Assembly: GCA_002050365.1 (NCBI GenBank)
Contig: MWYZ01000067.1
Span: 1 to 35,349 of the forward strand
Reading direction: 5' to 3'
From: Acidobacteria bacterium 28-1
GTDB taxonomy: Bacteria > Acidobacteriota > Blastocatellia > Pyrinomonadales > Pyrinomonadaceae
DNA: 35,349 nucleotides
A program made the translations under genes and the position numbers. The notes under the pieces were generated by a model. The model did no database searches. It was not told the origin of the DNA and was given only the letters and a program-made list of their open reading frames with translations. Position 1 is the first letter of the stretch. Each line of letters begins with the position of its first letter. Shown here one piece after another: positions 17,350 through 25,013 of this stretch.

Positions 17350-17486
17350 TCGGATTTTGGATTTTAGATTTTGGATTTTGGATTGATGACACAAAATTCA
17401 TATTCATCTAATTTATTTTGATTGTAATTCAATTCGATAAATGCTCGGCTAATCCAAAATCCAAAATCTAAAATCCAAAATCAAAA
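17350..17486. repeat. Word-hairpin repeat (GGATTTT words)
   Basis: GGATTTTGGATTTTAGATTT words at 17351-17386 pair with AATCCAAAATCCAAAATCTA words at 17452-17486 around a 65-base loop. It fills the phoU-phoB gap. The right arm ends directly at the phoB ATG, leaving no Shine-Dalgarno. Confidence 0.88.
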
Positions 17487-17487
17487 T

Positions 17488-18174
17488 ATGTTGCAGGAAA
17501 TCTTAATAATCGAAGATGACGCAGATATTGCCGAGAGTTTGCAATACAATTTTAAGCGTGAAGGCTTTCGTCCCGTCGTCGCCGAATCGGGCGAGAAAGG
17601 TTTGCGGCTGGCACTCGACGAGAAAAATCCGCCGTCGCTGATTATTCTCGATTTGATGCTGCCGGGAATGAGCGGAATGGAATTGTGCCGACGGCTCAGG
17701 CGCGAACCGCTGACGGAAAAAACGCCGATTATTATGCTCACCGCCAAAGCCGCCGAAATTGATAAAATCGCCGGACTCGAACTCGGCGCGGACGATTATA
17801 TTGTCAAGCCGTTTTCGGTTAAAGAAGTCGTGGCGCGTGTTCGGGCGGTTTTGCGGCGCGTCGAAAAAGATACGATTGAGCGATATGAAGACGCGCAACT
17901 GGCGATTGATTTTGCCGATATGCGCGTCGTTTGCGGCGGCACGGACGTGAAACTCACGCGCAAAGAATTTGCCTTGCTGACTTATTTGATAAAGAGCGCG
18001 GGACGAGTCGCCACGCGCCAAAATCTTCTGGATAATGTTTGGGGCTACAGTTATTTCGGCGACACGCGCACGCTCGATGTTCACATTCGTCGTCTGCGGC
18101 AAAAATTAGATAGTTGCGGCAACTGCATCGAAACGGTGGTCGGCGTTGGTTACCGGTTTATCGAATTGAAATAA
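17488..18174 (+). CDS. phoB: PhoB-type response regulator
   Basis: An OmpR/PhoB-family DNA-binding response regulator of 228 residues. The receiver has the acidic pair in IIEDDADIAE, the phospho-acceptor aspartate in IILDLMLPG (about residue 54), threonine in IIMLTAKA and lysine in YIVKPF. The C-terminal winged helix (about 130-228) contains LTRKEFALL, VWGYSYFGDTRTLDVHIRRL and a GVGYRF end. Position after phoU and before the kinase supports the phosphate role. It lacks a ribosome-binding site because the hairpin arm abuts its start, so its translation may depend on the structure of the message. Confidence 0.93.
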   Translation: MLQEILIIEDDADIAESLQYNFKREGFRPVVAESGEKGLRLALDEKNPPSLIILDLMLPGMSGMELCRRLRREPLTEKTPIIMLTAKAAEIDKIAGLELGADDYIVKPFSVKEVVARVRAVLRRVEKDTIERYEDAQLAIDFADMRVVCGGTDVKLTRKEFALLTYLIKSAGRVATRQNLLDNVWGYSYFGDTRTLDVHIRRLRQKLDSCGNCIETVVGVGYRFIELK

Positions 18175-18176
18175 AT

Positions 18177-18262
18177 AAGTCTCAAGACTCAAGTCCCAAG
18201 ATTCAAGTCGGAAATCCGTATTTGACTTGGGACTTGAGTCTTGAGTCTTGGAACTTGAGACA
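18177..18262. repeat. Word-hairpin repeat (ACTCAAG words)
   Basis: GTCTCAAGACTCAAGTCCCA words on the left pair with TGGGACTTGAGTCTTGAGTC on the right across a short loop, giving a long stem. It fills the phoB-phoR gap. The last word ends directly at the phoR ATG. Confidence 0.88.
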
Positions 18263-19333
18263 ATGAGTCTTCTAACCACTTGGTTTTCAAATAAAGAAAC
18301 AAAAGAGAAAACCGCCCGTCCAATTTTGAGCGAGATTCTCAAAACGATGCGCGAAGGCGTGATTGTCGTCGGCGAAGACACGCGCATCGTCGCGTCCAAC
18401 GGGGCGGCTTATAACGCATTTTCCCGCAATAATGGCGTGTTAGAAGAAAAACGCTTGAGCGAAGTCGTCCGCGACCTATCCTTGCACGAAGCGTTTCGCA
18501 AAGCGTTGGAAGAAGGAAAATCGTCGGACATTGAACTGGAAATTCCCGGTATTGAAAAACTCAAATACGATGTGCATATCGCGCCGATTGAGTTTGATAA
18601 ATCGAAAGGCGCAATCGGCGTTTTCTACGATATAACGCAAATTGAACGGCTCGAACGGGTGCGCCAGGAATTTCTCTCGAACATCTCGCACGAACTCCGC
18701 ACGCCGCTGACTTCAATTCTTGCGTTTGTCGAAACTTTGGAAGACGGCGCTATAAAAGATGAGGAAAACAATCAGCGATTTTTGAAAGTGATTCGTAAAA
18801 ACGCGCAAAGAATGCACCGCCTTATTGACGATATTCTGGAGCTTTCGATAATCGAATCGGGCAAAATCACGCTTGAATTAAAAAGAATAAATCTCAACGC
18901 GTTCATTGAAGAAGTTTTTACCAATCTATCAAGCAAAGCCAAGGAACGCCGCATCAAATTAAAAAACGAAGTTTCCCACGACGCTTTTGTCTTCGCCGAC
19001 GCGGTTAGACTAGAGCAAATGCTGACGAATTTGATTGATAACGCCGTCAAATTCAATGCTGAGAAAGGAACAGTAATTGTTGGTTTTGAAGAAAAAAACG
19101 AAAAAAATATAATCTCTATTTCTGATACGGGCGAAGGCATATCCAGCGAACACTTGCAGCGAATTTTCGAGCGATTCTACCGCACCGACCGCGCACGTTC
19201 ACGCGAAATCGGCGGCACGGGCTTGGGTTTGGCAATCGTCAAACATCTCGCCAGAATTCACGGCGGCGAAGTTTCGGTCGCGTCCGCGCTCGGAAAAGGC
19301 TCGACATTTTCCATCGAACTTCCTAAGGGATGA
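18263..19333 (+). CDS. phoR: PhoR-type sensor histidine kinase (no membrane segment)
   Basis: A 356-residue kinase with an N-terminal PAS-like region (about 20-120), the dimerisation/phospho-acceptor box SNISHELRTPLTSILAFVET (about 138-157) and a HATPase domain with N box (LTNLIDNAVKF), G1 (ISDTGEGI), F box (FERFYRTDRARS) and G2 (GGTGLGLAIVKHL). Family members usually carry one or two N-terminal membrane helices; none is visible here, so it is probably cytoplasmic or held by PhoU/Pst partners. I prefer the ATG at 18263 over a TTG at 18248 inside the repeat. Its final codons GGA TGA are part of the next word hairpin. Confidence 0.92.
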   Translation: MSLLTTWFSNKETKEKTARPILSEILKTMREGVIVVGEDTRIVASNGAAYNAFSRNNGVLEEKRLSEVVRDLSLHEAFRKALEEGKSSDIELEIPGIEKLKYDVHIAPIEFDKSKGAIGVFYDITQIERLERVRQEFLSNISHELRTPLTSILAFVETLEDGAIKDEENNQRFLKVIRKNAQRMHRLIDDILELSIIESGKITLELKRINLNAFIEEVFTNLSSKAKERRIKLKNEVSHDAFVFADAVRLEQMLTNLIDNAVKFNAEKGTVIVGFEEKNEKNIISISDTGEGISSEHLQRIFERFYRTDRARSREIGGTGLGLAIVKHLARIHGGEVSVASALGKGSTFSIELPKG

Positions 19334-19390
19334 AGGATGAGAGATGAATAAGAGTATCGAGTATTAGTTTTATTCATCCTTCATCCCTTT
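19326..19390. repeat. Word-hairpin repeat (GGATGAA words)
   Basis: AGGGATGAAGGATGAGAGAT plus GAATA on the left pairs with TATTCATCCTTCATCCCTTT on the right. The first word contains the phoR stop codon TGA. Confidence 0.85.
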
Positions 19391-19393
19391 CCG

Positions 19394-19402
19394 TGTTACA
19401 AT
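19394..19402 (+). promoter_or_regulatory. Extended -10 promoter for carD
   Basis: TGTTACAAT (TG, one base, TACAAT) directly follows the word hairpin and precedes the carD start by about 88 bases. Confidence 0.45.
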
Positions 19403-19489
19403 AAATTCACCTCGAAAATTCGGTTCAAGCGTGAGATATGGGCGATTGATTCGTTTCTCATTTATTTTTTAAAATAGGAGAAAGAAATT

Positions 19490-20017
19490 ATGCGGTTGAG
19501 CATCGGACAAAAAGTCGCTTATCCAAATCAAGGCGTGTGTTTAATTGAAGACATCGAACGTAAAAAAATCGGTGAAATTCTGATGGAATTTTTCGCGCTG
19601 CGGGTTCTGAGCGATAATTCGATGATTCTCGTGCCGATGGCAAACGCCGAAGCCGTCGGCATCAGACCAATTATTACGTCAAGTCAATACCGACGTTTAA
19701 TGAATAAACTCGCCGCCGATTTTGAAGAAGTTTCGAACGATTGGAAGGAGCGTTCCCGCGAATTTAGCTTTAAATTGCAGTCGGGCGATGTTTTTCAAGC
19801 GGCGGATGTTCTGAAAAAACTCACGTTTCTAAGCCACGAAAAAAAACTTTCATTCCGCGAGCAAACATTCTTGGAAAAGGCTCGATTTTTAATCGTTTCG
19901 GAAGTTACCAATGCTGGTTGGGCGAAGGAAAAAAAATGTGAAGACAAAATAAATCAATTAATCGAAAACGCCTGCCACAAACATCTCGCCGTTCAACCGT
20001 CCGTAATGGTTCATTGA
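19490..20017 (+). CDS. CarD/CdnL family transcriptional regulator
   Basis: CarD-like proteins bind the RNA polymerase beta subunit and stabilise open promoter complexes, especially at rRNA promoters. Residues 1-65 form the Tudor-like polymerase-interaction domain (LSIGQKVAYPNQGVCLIEDI to NSMILVPMANAEAVGIRP), and the helical DNA-contacting C-terminal domain follows (about 75-165), with the typical KSGDVFQAADVL-like segment seen as QSGDVFQAADVLKKL. The length of 175 residues is normal. A strong AGGAG lies 8 bases before the ATG. The stop overlaps the first word of the AAAGGATAAAGGC hairpin. It is convergent with queF. Confidence 0.92.
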   Translation: MRLSIGQKVAYPNQGVCLIEDIERKKIGEILMEFFALRVLSDNSMILVPMANAEAVGIRPIITSSQYRRLMNKLAADFEEVSNDWKERSREFSFKLQSGDVFQAADVLKKLTFLSHEKKLSFREQTFLEKARFLIVSEVTNAGWAKEKKCEDKINQLIENACHKHLAVQPSVMVH

Positions 20018-20085
20018 AAGGATAAAGGCGAAAGGTAAAAGGCAAAAGTTAAGCGAAGCGTTTTATTTTTAGCCTTTATCCTTTA
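20017..20085. repeat. Word-hairpin repeat (AAAGGCA/AAAGGATAAA words)
   Basis: The left arm AAAGGATAAAGGCGAAAGGT and further AAAAGGC words pair with TTTTTAGCCTTTATCCTTTA. It sits between convergent carD and queF. The right arm supplies the queF stop codon (20076-20078) and overlaps its last codons. Confidence 0.82.
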
Positions 20086-20495
20086 GTATAGCTTGCTCGA
20101 ACGACTGTTTTGATATTTCCGCGCACATTAAAATCGCCTTCAATCTCAACTTTCAAAGGGTCGCAAGCCGCTATAAAATCTTCTAAGATAACGTTTAACA
20201 GATGCTCGTGAAAAATCTTTACTTCTCGAAACGAATTGATATACATTTTTAAACTTTTCAGTTCGATACAGCGTTCGTTCGGAACGTATTTTAATTTGAT
20301 AGTGGCAAAGTCTGGAAAATCCGAAAACGGGCAAATCGCCGTAAATTCAGGGATTTCAAAATCTATCCAAATCTCGCGCCCGACAAATTCGTATTTAAAA
20401 GTGTCGAGCGGAAAAAGATTCATTTCTTCACGCTTCGTCGAGCGAATGTCTAAATTCTGCCGGTTAATCGGCTGCAAGCTCACATTGTCTAACAT
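20076..20495 (-). CDS. queF: NADPH-dependent 7-cyano-7-deazaguanine reductase QueF
   Basis: Reduces preQ0 to preQ1 in queuosine biosynthesis, a tRNA modification pathway. This is the short, single-domain (type I) form, 139 residues. It carries the nucleophilic cysteine in [20 protein letters not shown], then the signature [21 protein letters not shown] start at the ATG at 20495 because AGAGGTA precedes it; a longer reading to 20525 lacks family sequence. No other queuosine gene is nearby, and I see no preQ1 riboswitch in the leader. Its end runs into the word hairpin shared with carD, so the final residues TKG are repeat-encoded. Confidence 0.92.
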   Translation of the reverse strand: MLDNVSLQPINRQNLDIRSTKREEMNLFPLDTFKYEFVGREIWIDFEIPEFTAICPFSDFPDFATIKLKYVPNERCIELKSLKMYINSFREVKIFHEHLLNVILEDFIAACDPLKVEIEGDFNVRGNIKTVVRASYTKG

Positions 20496-20540
20496 AGCAA
20501 TACCTCTTATAAATAATCGAAACAATAATTTTACAATAAA

Positions 20541-20602
20541 TCACCCGAAAAAATTAAATGCTGTTTTATTCGATTTATTTTGCTGAGAATTTTTCGGGCG
20601 AA
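20541..20602 (-). terminator. Hairpin after the exonuclease gene
   Basis: On the minus strand, TCGCCCGAAAAATT pairs with AATTTTTTCGGGTGA across a loop of about 33 bases, directly after the exonuclease stop. It could terminate that transcript before queF. It is one simple stem, without word repeats. Confidence 0.5.
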
Positions 20603-21403
20603 TCAGAACTTCAACCTTTTCGCCGTCGCCAAATCTATCACGCCTAAATTTTGCAGTTCTGCCAACAGCTTCAAAAAAATATGCGCCGTGGCGTGAGCGT
20701 CGTCGCTGGCGCGATGATGATTAACGAGCGCGACCGAATAATAGTCGGCAAGCGTATTGAGGCGGTGATTTTCGATGTTGGGAATAAGCCGCCGCGACAG
20801 ACGAACCGTACAAAGCGACGGATTTGCCACCCGGTAATCCGCATAAACTCGACCGATTTCGTGATTCAAAAATCGCATATCAAAATGTGCGTTGTGCGCG
20901 ACGAGAACCGAATCACCTATGAAATCCAAAAAATCATTGGCGATTTCGCGGAATTTCGGCGCGGCTCTGACCATTTCATTGGAAATTCCCGTCAGTTGAC
21001 TGATGAAAGGCGGAATCGGCGTTTCGGGGTTAACCAATGTCTGAAATTCTTCCATTATTTTCCCATTTTTCACCCGATATGCGCCGATTTCAGTAACGCG
21101 GCACGGCGGAGCTTTTGCGCCCGTCGTCTCCAAATCGAAGACTACAAATTCGGTGTCCGCAAGATTTTGCCGCTTAAAGTTGTTTTCGACTAATTCTAAA
21201 ACGTCATTGTTCAGATATAAACGCGGGTCGGCTTCAATTAAGTCCGAAACAAGCAATCTCGCTAAATTCGGTTCCGCCTTAGAGATTTTCATAACATAAT
21301 CAACGACCTTAACGGCAGACGCGCGTCCGCCGAAATTTTGGAGAAGTTGAATCGTTTCTTTGATTAGCAGAGAATCGGAAATTAGGTTAGGATAAGGCGG
21401 CAT
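20603..21403 (-). CDS. DEDDh 3'-5' exonuclease (DNA polymerase III epsilon-like) with N-terminal helical domain
   Basis: A DnaQ-family exonuclease. Exo I is FVVFDLETTGA (about residue 87-97), Exo II AHNAHFDMRFL (about 168-178) and Exo III HHRASDDAHATAHIFLKL (about 228-245), so all four acidic residues and the catalytic histidine are present. The N-terminal 80 residues (LIKETIQLLQNFGGRASAVK, then LARLLVSDLIEADPRLYL) look like a small winged-helix, a layout seen in stand-alone epsilon-like proteins. It is therefore more likely a repair or turnover nuclease than the replicative proofreader. It is transcribed divergently from pyrE, with a candidate TAGAAT -10 at 21414-21419. Confidence 0.88.
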   Translation of the reverse strand: MPPYPNLISDSLLIKETIQLLQNFGGRASAVKVVDYVMKISKAEPNLARLLVSDLIEADPRLYLNNDVLELVENNFKRQNLADTEFVVFDLETTGAKAPPCRVTEIGAYRVKNGKIMEEFQTLVNPETPIPPFISQLTGISNEMVRAAPKFREIANDFLDFIGDSVLVAHNAHFDMRFLNHEIGRVYADYRVANPSLCTVRLSRRLIPNIENHRLNTLADYYSVALVNHHRASDDAHATAHIFLKLLAELQNLGVIDLATAKRLKF

Positions 21404-21467
21404 ATTTTTATTGATTCTAACGCGAAACGGCGAAACTTCAAATCGAATCTGAAAATTTGAAAAACGC

Positions 21468-21476
21468 TGGTATAAA
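21468..21476 (+). promoter_or_regulatory. Extended -10 promoter for the pyrE run
   Basis: TGGTATAAA (TG, one base, TATAAA), 19 bases before the pyrE ATG, predicting a very short leader. Confidence 0.5.
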
Positions 21477-21495
21477 ATCGTAAATTAGATTAACA

Positions 21496-22068
21496 ATGAA
21501 CGCCGAACAAATCTTGGAACAATTCAGACAAACCGATGCGCTTCTCGAAGGGCATTTTATTTTGTCGAGTGGTCTGCACAGCCCGCAATATCTCCAATGC
21601 GCCTTGGCTTTGCAGTATCCGTCGGACGCGGCAAAATTCGGCAAAGCGATTGCCGAACAGTTTACGAACGAAAAAATCGAAACGGTTGCTTCGCCCGCTA
21701 TCGGCGGTTTGATAATTGGTTACGAAGTCGCCAAAGCGTTGAACGCCCGCTTCATTTGGACTGAAAGAGAAAACGGCGTGATGACTTTGCGGCGCGGATT
21801 TTCGGTCAAAGAACGGGAGCGAATTTTAGTAGTTGAAGACGTAATTACGACGGGCGGCTCGACGGGCGAATGTATCGCGGCATTAGAGACGCACGGCGCA
21901 AAATTCATTGGTGCGGCTTCGATTATTGACCGCTCAAATGGCACGGCTGACGTTGGCGTTCCGCGCATTACATTACTCAGTTTGGAAGTTCCAAGTTATA
22001 AGCCTGAAAACTGTCCGATGTGCGAGCGCGGCGACGAAGCGGTAAAACCCGGAAGTCGGAAGAGTTAA
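21496..22068 (+). CDS. pyrE: Orotate phosphoribosyltransferase
   Basis: Forms orotidine 5'-phosphate from orotate and PRPP in pyrimidine synthesis. The PRPP-binding motif ILVVEDVITTGGST lies near residues 112-126, with the substrate loop ARFIWTEREN upstream, and FILSSGLHSPQYLQ near residue 21-34 fits the N-terminal hood. The length of 190 residues is normal. It heads a plus-strand run ending in cdsA. Its last codons and TAA stop run into AATGGTAAATGG words, the left arm of the element that carries the four-helix-bundle gene. Confidence 0.94.
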   Translation: MNAEQILEQFRQTDALLEGHFILSSGLHSPQYLQCALALQYPSDAAKFGKAIAEQFTNEKIETVASPAIGGLIIGYEVAKALNARFIWTERENGVMTLRRGFSVKERERILVVEDVITTGGSTGECIAALETHGAKFIGAASIIDRSNGTADVGVPRITLLSLEVPSYKPENCPMCERGDEAVKPGSRKS

Positions 22069-22489
22069 TGGTAAATGGTAAGTGGTTAATGGTAAATGAA
22101 AGAAAATATTCTGAAAGAAAAAGCATACAGATTTGCGTTGCGAATTGTAAAACTTTATCAATATCTCGCAAAGAAAAGAAAGAATTTGTGATGTTAAAGC
22201 AAGTTTTACGGTCGGGAACTTCGATTGGCGCAAATATCGAAGAAGCAAATCAGGCGCAATCAAAATCAGATTTTATTTACAAACTTTCTATCTCTCAAAA
22301 AGAATCATTTGAAACCCATTACTGGATAAGAATTTTACGCGACAGCGATTTTTTAGTGGAAAAACTTGCTGACTCGCTGCTTGAAGATTGCGAAGAAATC
22401 CAAAAACTCATCACTTCTTCAATCAAGACCGCCAAGATAAATTTGCAGAAATAATTTACCATTTACCACTCTTACCATTTAGCATTAGT
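22064..22489. repeat. Word-repeat inverted arms flanking the four-helix-bundle gene
   Basis: The left arm (22064-22099) is made of TTAATGGTAAATGGTAAGTG words. The right arm (22454-22489) is made of ATTTACCATTTACCACTCTT words, its approximate reverse complement. The gene for the four-helix-bundle protein lies exactly between them: its start codon is in the left arm and its stop touches the right arm. Other sites in the window have arms of the same design with an empty loop. Confidence 0.8.
22096..22454 (+). pseudogene. Four-helix-bundle protein of the 23S rRNA intervening-sequence (S23) family, frameshifted
   Basis: The C-terminal part (FVMLKQVLRSGTSIGANIEE, then SQKESFETHYWIRILRDS) is the conserved core of the TIGR02436/S23 four-helix-bundle family. 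The family was first noticed in intervening sequences of 23S rRNA genes, and its role is unsettled. The N-terminal helix is readable from the ATG at 22096 (MKENILKEKAYRFALRIVKL) but in another frame. One extra A in the AAA run at 22170-22172 would join them as LAKEKKEFVML and give 119 residues, the normal length. As written the first frame stops at the TGA of 22189-22191. This is the second single-A loss in the window, after the receptor gene. Confidence 0.82.
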
Positions 22490-22493
22490 AAAG

Positions 22494-23246
22494 ATGAATT
22501 ACCGCTTACTTTTACAATACGACGGCACGGATTTTCACGGCTGGCAGGTGCAGGACGGACAGCGCACGGTGCAAGGCGAATTGGAGCGAACATTGAGCCT
22601 TTTGGAAGACGCGCCCGTTCAAGTCGTCGGTTCGGGACGCACCGACGCGGGCGTTCATGCCGAAGGTCAAGTTGCCAACGTCCGCCTCAACCGCGATTTT
22701 ACGCCTGACCGCCTGCGGATAGCAATTAATGGCAACATCCGGCGCGATGTGCGTGTGATGGCGGCTGAAAAAGCAACAGACGATTTTCACGCCCGCTTTT
22801 CCGCCAAAACGAAAACTTACGTTTATCGCGTCATTAACGCTCCTGTGATGTCGCCGTTCTGGTTGCGTTTCGCGCATCACGAAGGCAGATTTTTAGATGT
22901 CGGTAAGATGAACGAAACGGCGCGGCTGTTTTTAGGCGAACACGATTGGACGGCGTTTTCCGCCGCGCGTTCGGATGTTGAAACGCGTGTTCGCACGCTT
23001 AAAAATTTTACGGTCGAATCGTTTTGGGATGCGCGGGCAAACGCTTCGGTCATCGAATTTCGCATTTCCGCCAACGGATTTCTGCGTTACATGGTGCGCT
23101 CGATTGTCGGAACAATTTTAGAAGTCGGGCGCGGCGAGAAAGATTCTGATACAATTCTGACGGCAATTGTCTCAGGCGACCGAGATTTGGCAGGCAAAAC
23201 CGCGCCCGCCAACGGTTTGACTTTGCTGAAAGTTGATTACGAATGA
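22494..23246 (+). CDS. truA: tRNA pseudouridine synthase A
   Basis: Converts uridines 38-40 of the tRNA anticodon arm to pseudouridine. The catalytic aspartate lies in GSGRTDAGVHAEGQVANV (about residues 48-65), with the N-terminal LLLQYDGTDFHGWQVQ and the C-terminal RISANGFLRYMVRSIVGTIL also typical. It is 250 residues, full length. The ATG at 22494 comes 4 bases after the right arm of the word-repeat element, with no clear Shine-Dalgarno. Its stop overlaps the ATG of the next gene (ATGA), suggesting translational coupling. Confidence 0.95.
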   Translation: MNYRLLLQYDGTDFHGWQVQDGQRTVQGELERTLSLLEDAPVQVVGSGRTDAGVHAEGQVANVRLNRDFTPDRLRIAINGNIRRDVRVMAAEKATDDFHARFSAKTKTYVYRVINAPVMSPFWLRFAHHEGRFLDVGKMNETARLFLGEHDWTAFSAARSDVETRVRTLKNFTVESFWDARANASVIEFRISANGFLRYMVRSIVGTILEVGRGEKDSDTILTAIVSGDRDLAGKTAPANGLTLLKVDYE

Positions 23247-23860
23247 GAACGGATTTTCAACAAGTTATTGCTTCACCTCTTACGGCATATCAGGAAGGCT
23301 TGCGATTTTTTATGGGCGAAGGAATTCTAAATGATACGCTTCGTCGCGTGACGAAAGACTTGGAAAATCACCAGATTGATTACAGCGTCATCGGCGCGGT
23401 TGCGCTCAATCAACACGGCTATCGGCGTTTTACTGAAGATATTGATTTGCTTTTGACGAAAGAAGGATTGGAAAAATTTAGAAATGAACTAATCGGAAAA
23501 GGCTACCGTCCGGCATTTGAAGGCGCGACGAAAATATTTAGAACAACACAAGAAAACGTCACCGTTGAAGTAATCACGAGCGGCGAATTTCCCGGCGACG
23601 GTAAACCGAAACCCGTCGTTTTTCCCAACCCAAGCAAATATCAAACGGAGATTGACGGCGTAAAGACTTTGATTTTAGAGAAACTTATCGAATTAAAGCT
23701 CGCGTCGGGAATGACCGCGCCGCATCGTTTGAAGGATTTGGCGGATGTGCAGGAATTGATTAAATTAAAAAATCTGTCAGCCGAATTTGCAGACAAATTA
23801 AATTTGTTTGTGCGCGAGAAGTTTTTGGAATTGCAAACGGCGGTGGAAAACGCGAAATGA
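23243..23860 (+). CDS. Nucleotidyltransferase-fold protein (AbiEii/MNT-like)
   Basis: A 205-residue protein with the minimal nucleotidyltransferase signature: VIGAVALNQHGYRRFTEDID, where a small-residue turn is followed by the D-x-D metal-binding pair, then LEKLIELKLASGMTAPHRLK and DLADVQELI near 155-180, where the family usually has a lysine and helical segment. Homologues occur as AbiE-type toxins and as stand-alone proteins. There is no adjacent antitoxin, and it is embedded in a housekeeping run, so a toxin role is not supported. The start overlaps the truA stop, and its own stop overlaps DUF952. Confidence 0.75.
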   Translation: MRTDFQQVIASPLTAYQEGLRFFMGEGILNDTLRRVTKDLENHQIDYSVIGAVALNQHGYRRFTEDIDLLLTKEGLEKFRNELIGKGYRPAFEGATKIFRTTQENVTVEVITSGEFPGDGKPKPVVFPNPSKYQTEIDGVKTLILEKLIELKLASGMTAPHRLKDLADVQELIKLKNLSAEFADKLNLFVREKFLELQTAVENAK

Positions 23861-24156
23861 TAATTTACCACATTGTCTTGCCTGAAGTTTGGAGCAAATT
23901 CAAAGACAAGGATTTTTACGAAGCCGAAAGTCTGCAAACCGAAGGCTTTATTCATTGCAGTTTTGCCGAACAAATCGAGACGGTTTTGAATCGTTACTAC
24001 AAAGATACCGAAAGAGTTTTGCTGCTTGAAATCGAAACGGAAAAATTAACGTCGGAACTAATTAATGAACCTTCGACGGGCGGCGAGATTTATCCACACA
24101 TTTACGGCAAGATAAACAAAAAAGCAATTACCAAAACAGAAGAAAGAAGTTTGTAG
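23857..24156 (+). CDS. DUF952 family protein
   Basis: A 99-residue protein with the DUF952 pattern: IIYHIVLPEVW at the start, YEAESLQTEGFIHCSFAEQI in the middle and GGEIYPHIYGKIN near the end. The histidine in FIHCS and the PHIYG turn suggest a small active site like that of ADP-ribosyltransferase-fold proteins (known of the fold by analogy; not shown here). It is translationally coupled to the nucleotidyltransferase (ATGA overlap), and uppS follows after one base. Function unknown. Confidence 0.85.
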   Translation: MIIYHIVLPEVWSKFKDKDFYEAESLQTEGFIHCSFAEQIETVLNRYYKDTERVLLLEIETEKLTSELINEPSTGGEIYPHIYGKINKKAITKTEERSL

Positions 24157-24157
24157 A

Positions 24158-24937
24158 ATGAGCGATAACTTTACCAATATCGTCAAACCGAATTCAACCG
24201 AAGCTGAATTGCTCGCGGCGATTGACGAATCGCGTTTGCCGCAACACATTGCGATAATTATGGACGGCAACGGACGTTGGGCGAAGCAACGCGGAAAGCC
24301 GCGAATTTTCGGGCATCGCGCGGGCGCGGAATCGGTCAGAGCGATTTTGGATACGTGCGCGAGATTGCAAATCAAAGCCGTAACGCTTTACGCATTTTCG
24401 ACCGAAAACTGGAAGCGTCCCGCTGCGGAAGTTTCGGGTTTGATGCAGATGCTCAAGCGATATTTGAAAAGCGAACTAAAAAGCGTTCACGGCAACAATA
24501 TCAAATTTCAGGCAATCGGAAACATTGACGGGTTGGACGAATCCGTTCAAAGAGAACTCTTTGCGGCAATGGAATTTACAAAAGAAAATACGGGAACTGT
24601 TTTGAGCATCGCGCTTAATTACGGCGGACGCGCCGAGATTGTCGAAGCCGCTAAAAAATCCGCGAAAAATCTTTTGCAAAATGGAAAATCGCTTGATGAT
24701 TTAAGCGAATCCGACATCGAATTGCATCTCTACACAAATAATTTGCCGGAAGTTGATTTGCTGATTCGCACGAGCGGCGAATTTCGCATTTCCAATTTTT
24801 TGCTCTGGCAGTTAGCTTACAGCGAAATTTACGTAACGCCGACACTTTTCCCGGACTTTCGTCGCGCAGAAATTTTCAAAGCGATTTTGGATTTTCAAAA
24901 ACGCGAACGACGTTTTGGTGGAATTGGGAATAAGTAG
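24158..24937 (+). CDS. uppS: Undecaprenyl diphosphate synthase
   Basis: A cis-prenyltransferase that makes the C55 lipid carrier for peptidoglycan and LPS synthesis. Signature regions are HIAIIMDGNGRWAKQRG with the catalytic aspartate (about residue 33-48), GHRAGAES, LYAFSTENWKRP, LNYGGRAEIVEA and LLIRTSGEFRISNFLLWQLA. The length of 259 residues is normal. It is followed by cdsA, the usual bacterial order. About 75 bases of degenerate ACTGACTACTGACAACCA words separate the two. Confidence 0.95.
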   Translation: MSDNFTNIVKPNSTEAELLAAIDESRLPQHIAIIMDGNGRWAKQRGKPRIFGHRAGAESVRAILDTCARLQIKAVTLYAFSTENWKRPAAEVSGLMQMLKRYLKSELKSVHGNNIKFQAIGNIDGLDESVQRELFAAMEFTKENTGTVLSIALNYGGRAEIVEAAKKSAKNLLQNGKSLDDLSESDIELHLYTNNLPEVDLLIRTSGEFRISNFLLWQLAYSEIYVTPTLFPDFRRAEIFKAILDFQKRERRFGGIGNK

Positions 24938-25013
24938 TTAAGTGTGAGTAAAAGCACAAATTTGTTTTGCAAACTGACTACTGACAACCAACTATTGATA
25001 ACCGACAATTTTT

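Noticed and set aside
15388..18262. Word repeats as a CRISPR array
   Set aside because: The repeated units are adjacent, degenerate and 6-10 nt, with no unique spacers of constant length and no cas genes.
20496..20602. preQ1 riboswitch in front of queF
   Set aside because: I could not find the conserved stem-loop and A-rich tail; the hairpin there is better explained as a terminator of the exonuclease gene.
23243..24156. Nucleotidyltransferase and DUF952 as a toxin-antitoxin pair
   Set aside because: They are coupled by start-stop overlap but sit within a housekeeping run between truA and uppS; neither resembles an antitoxin.
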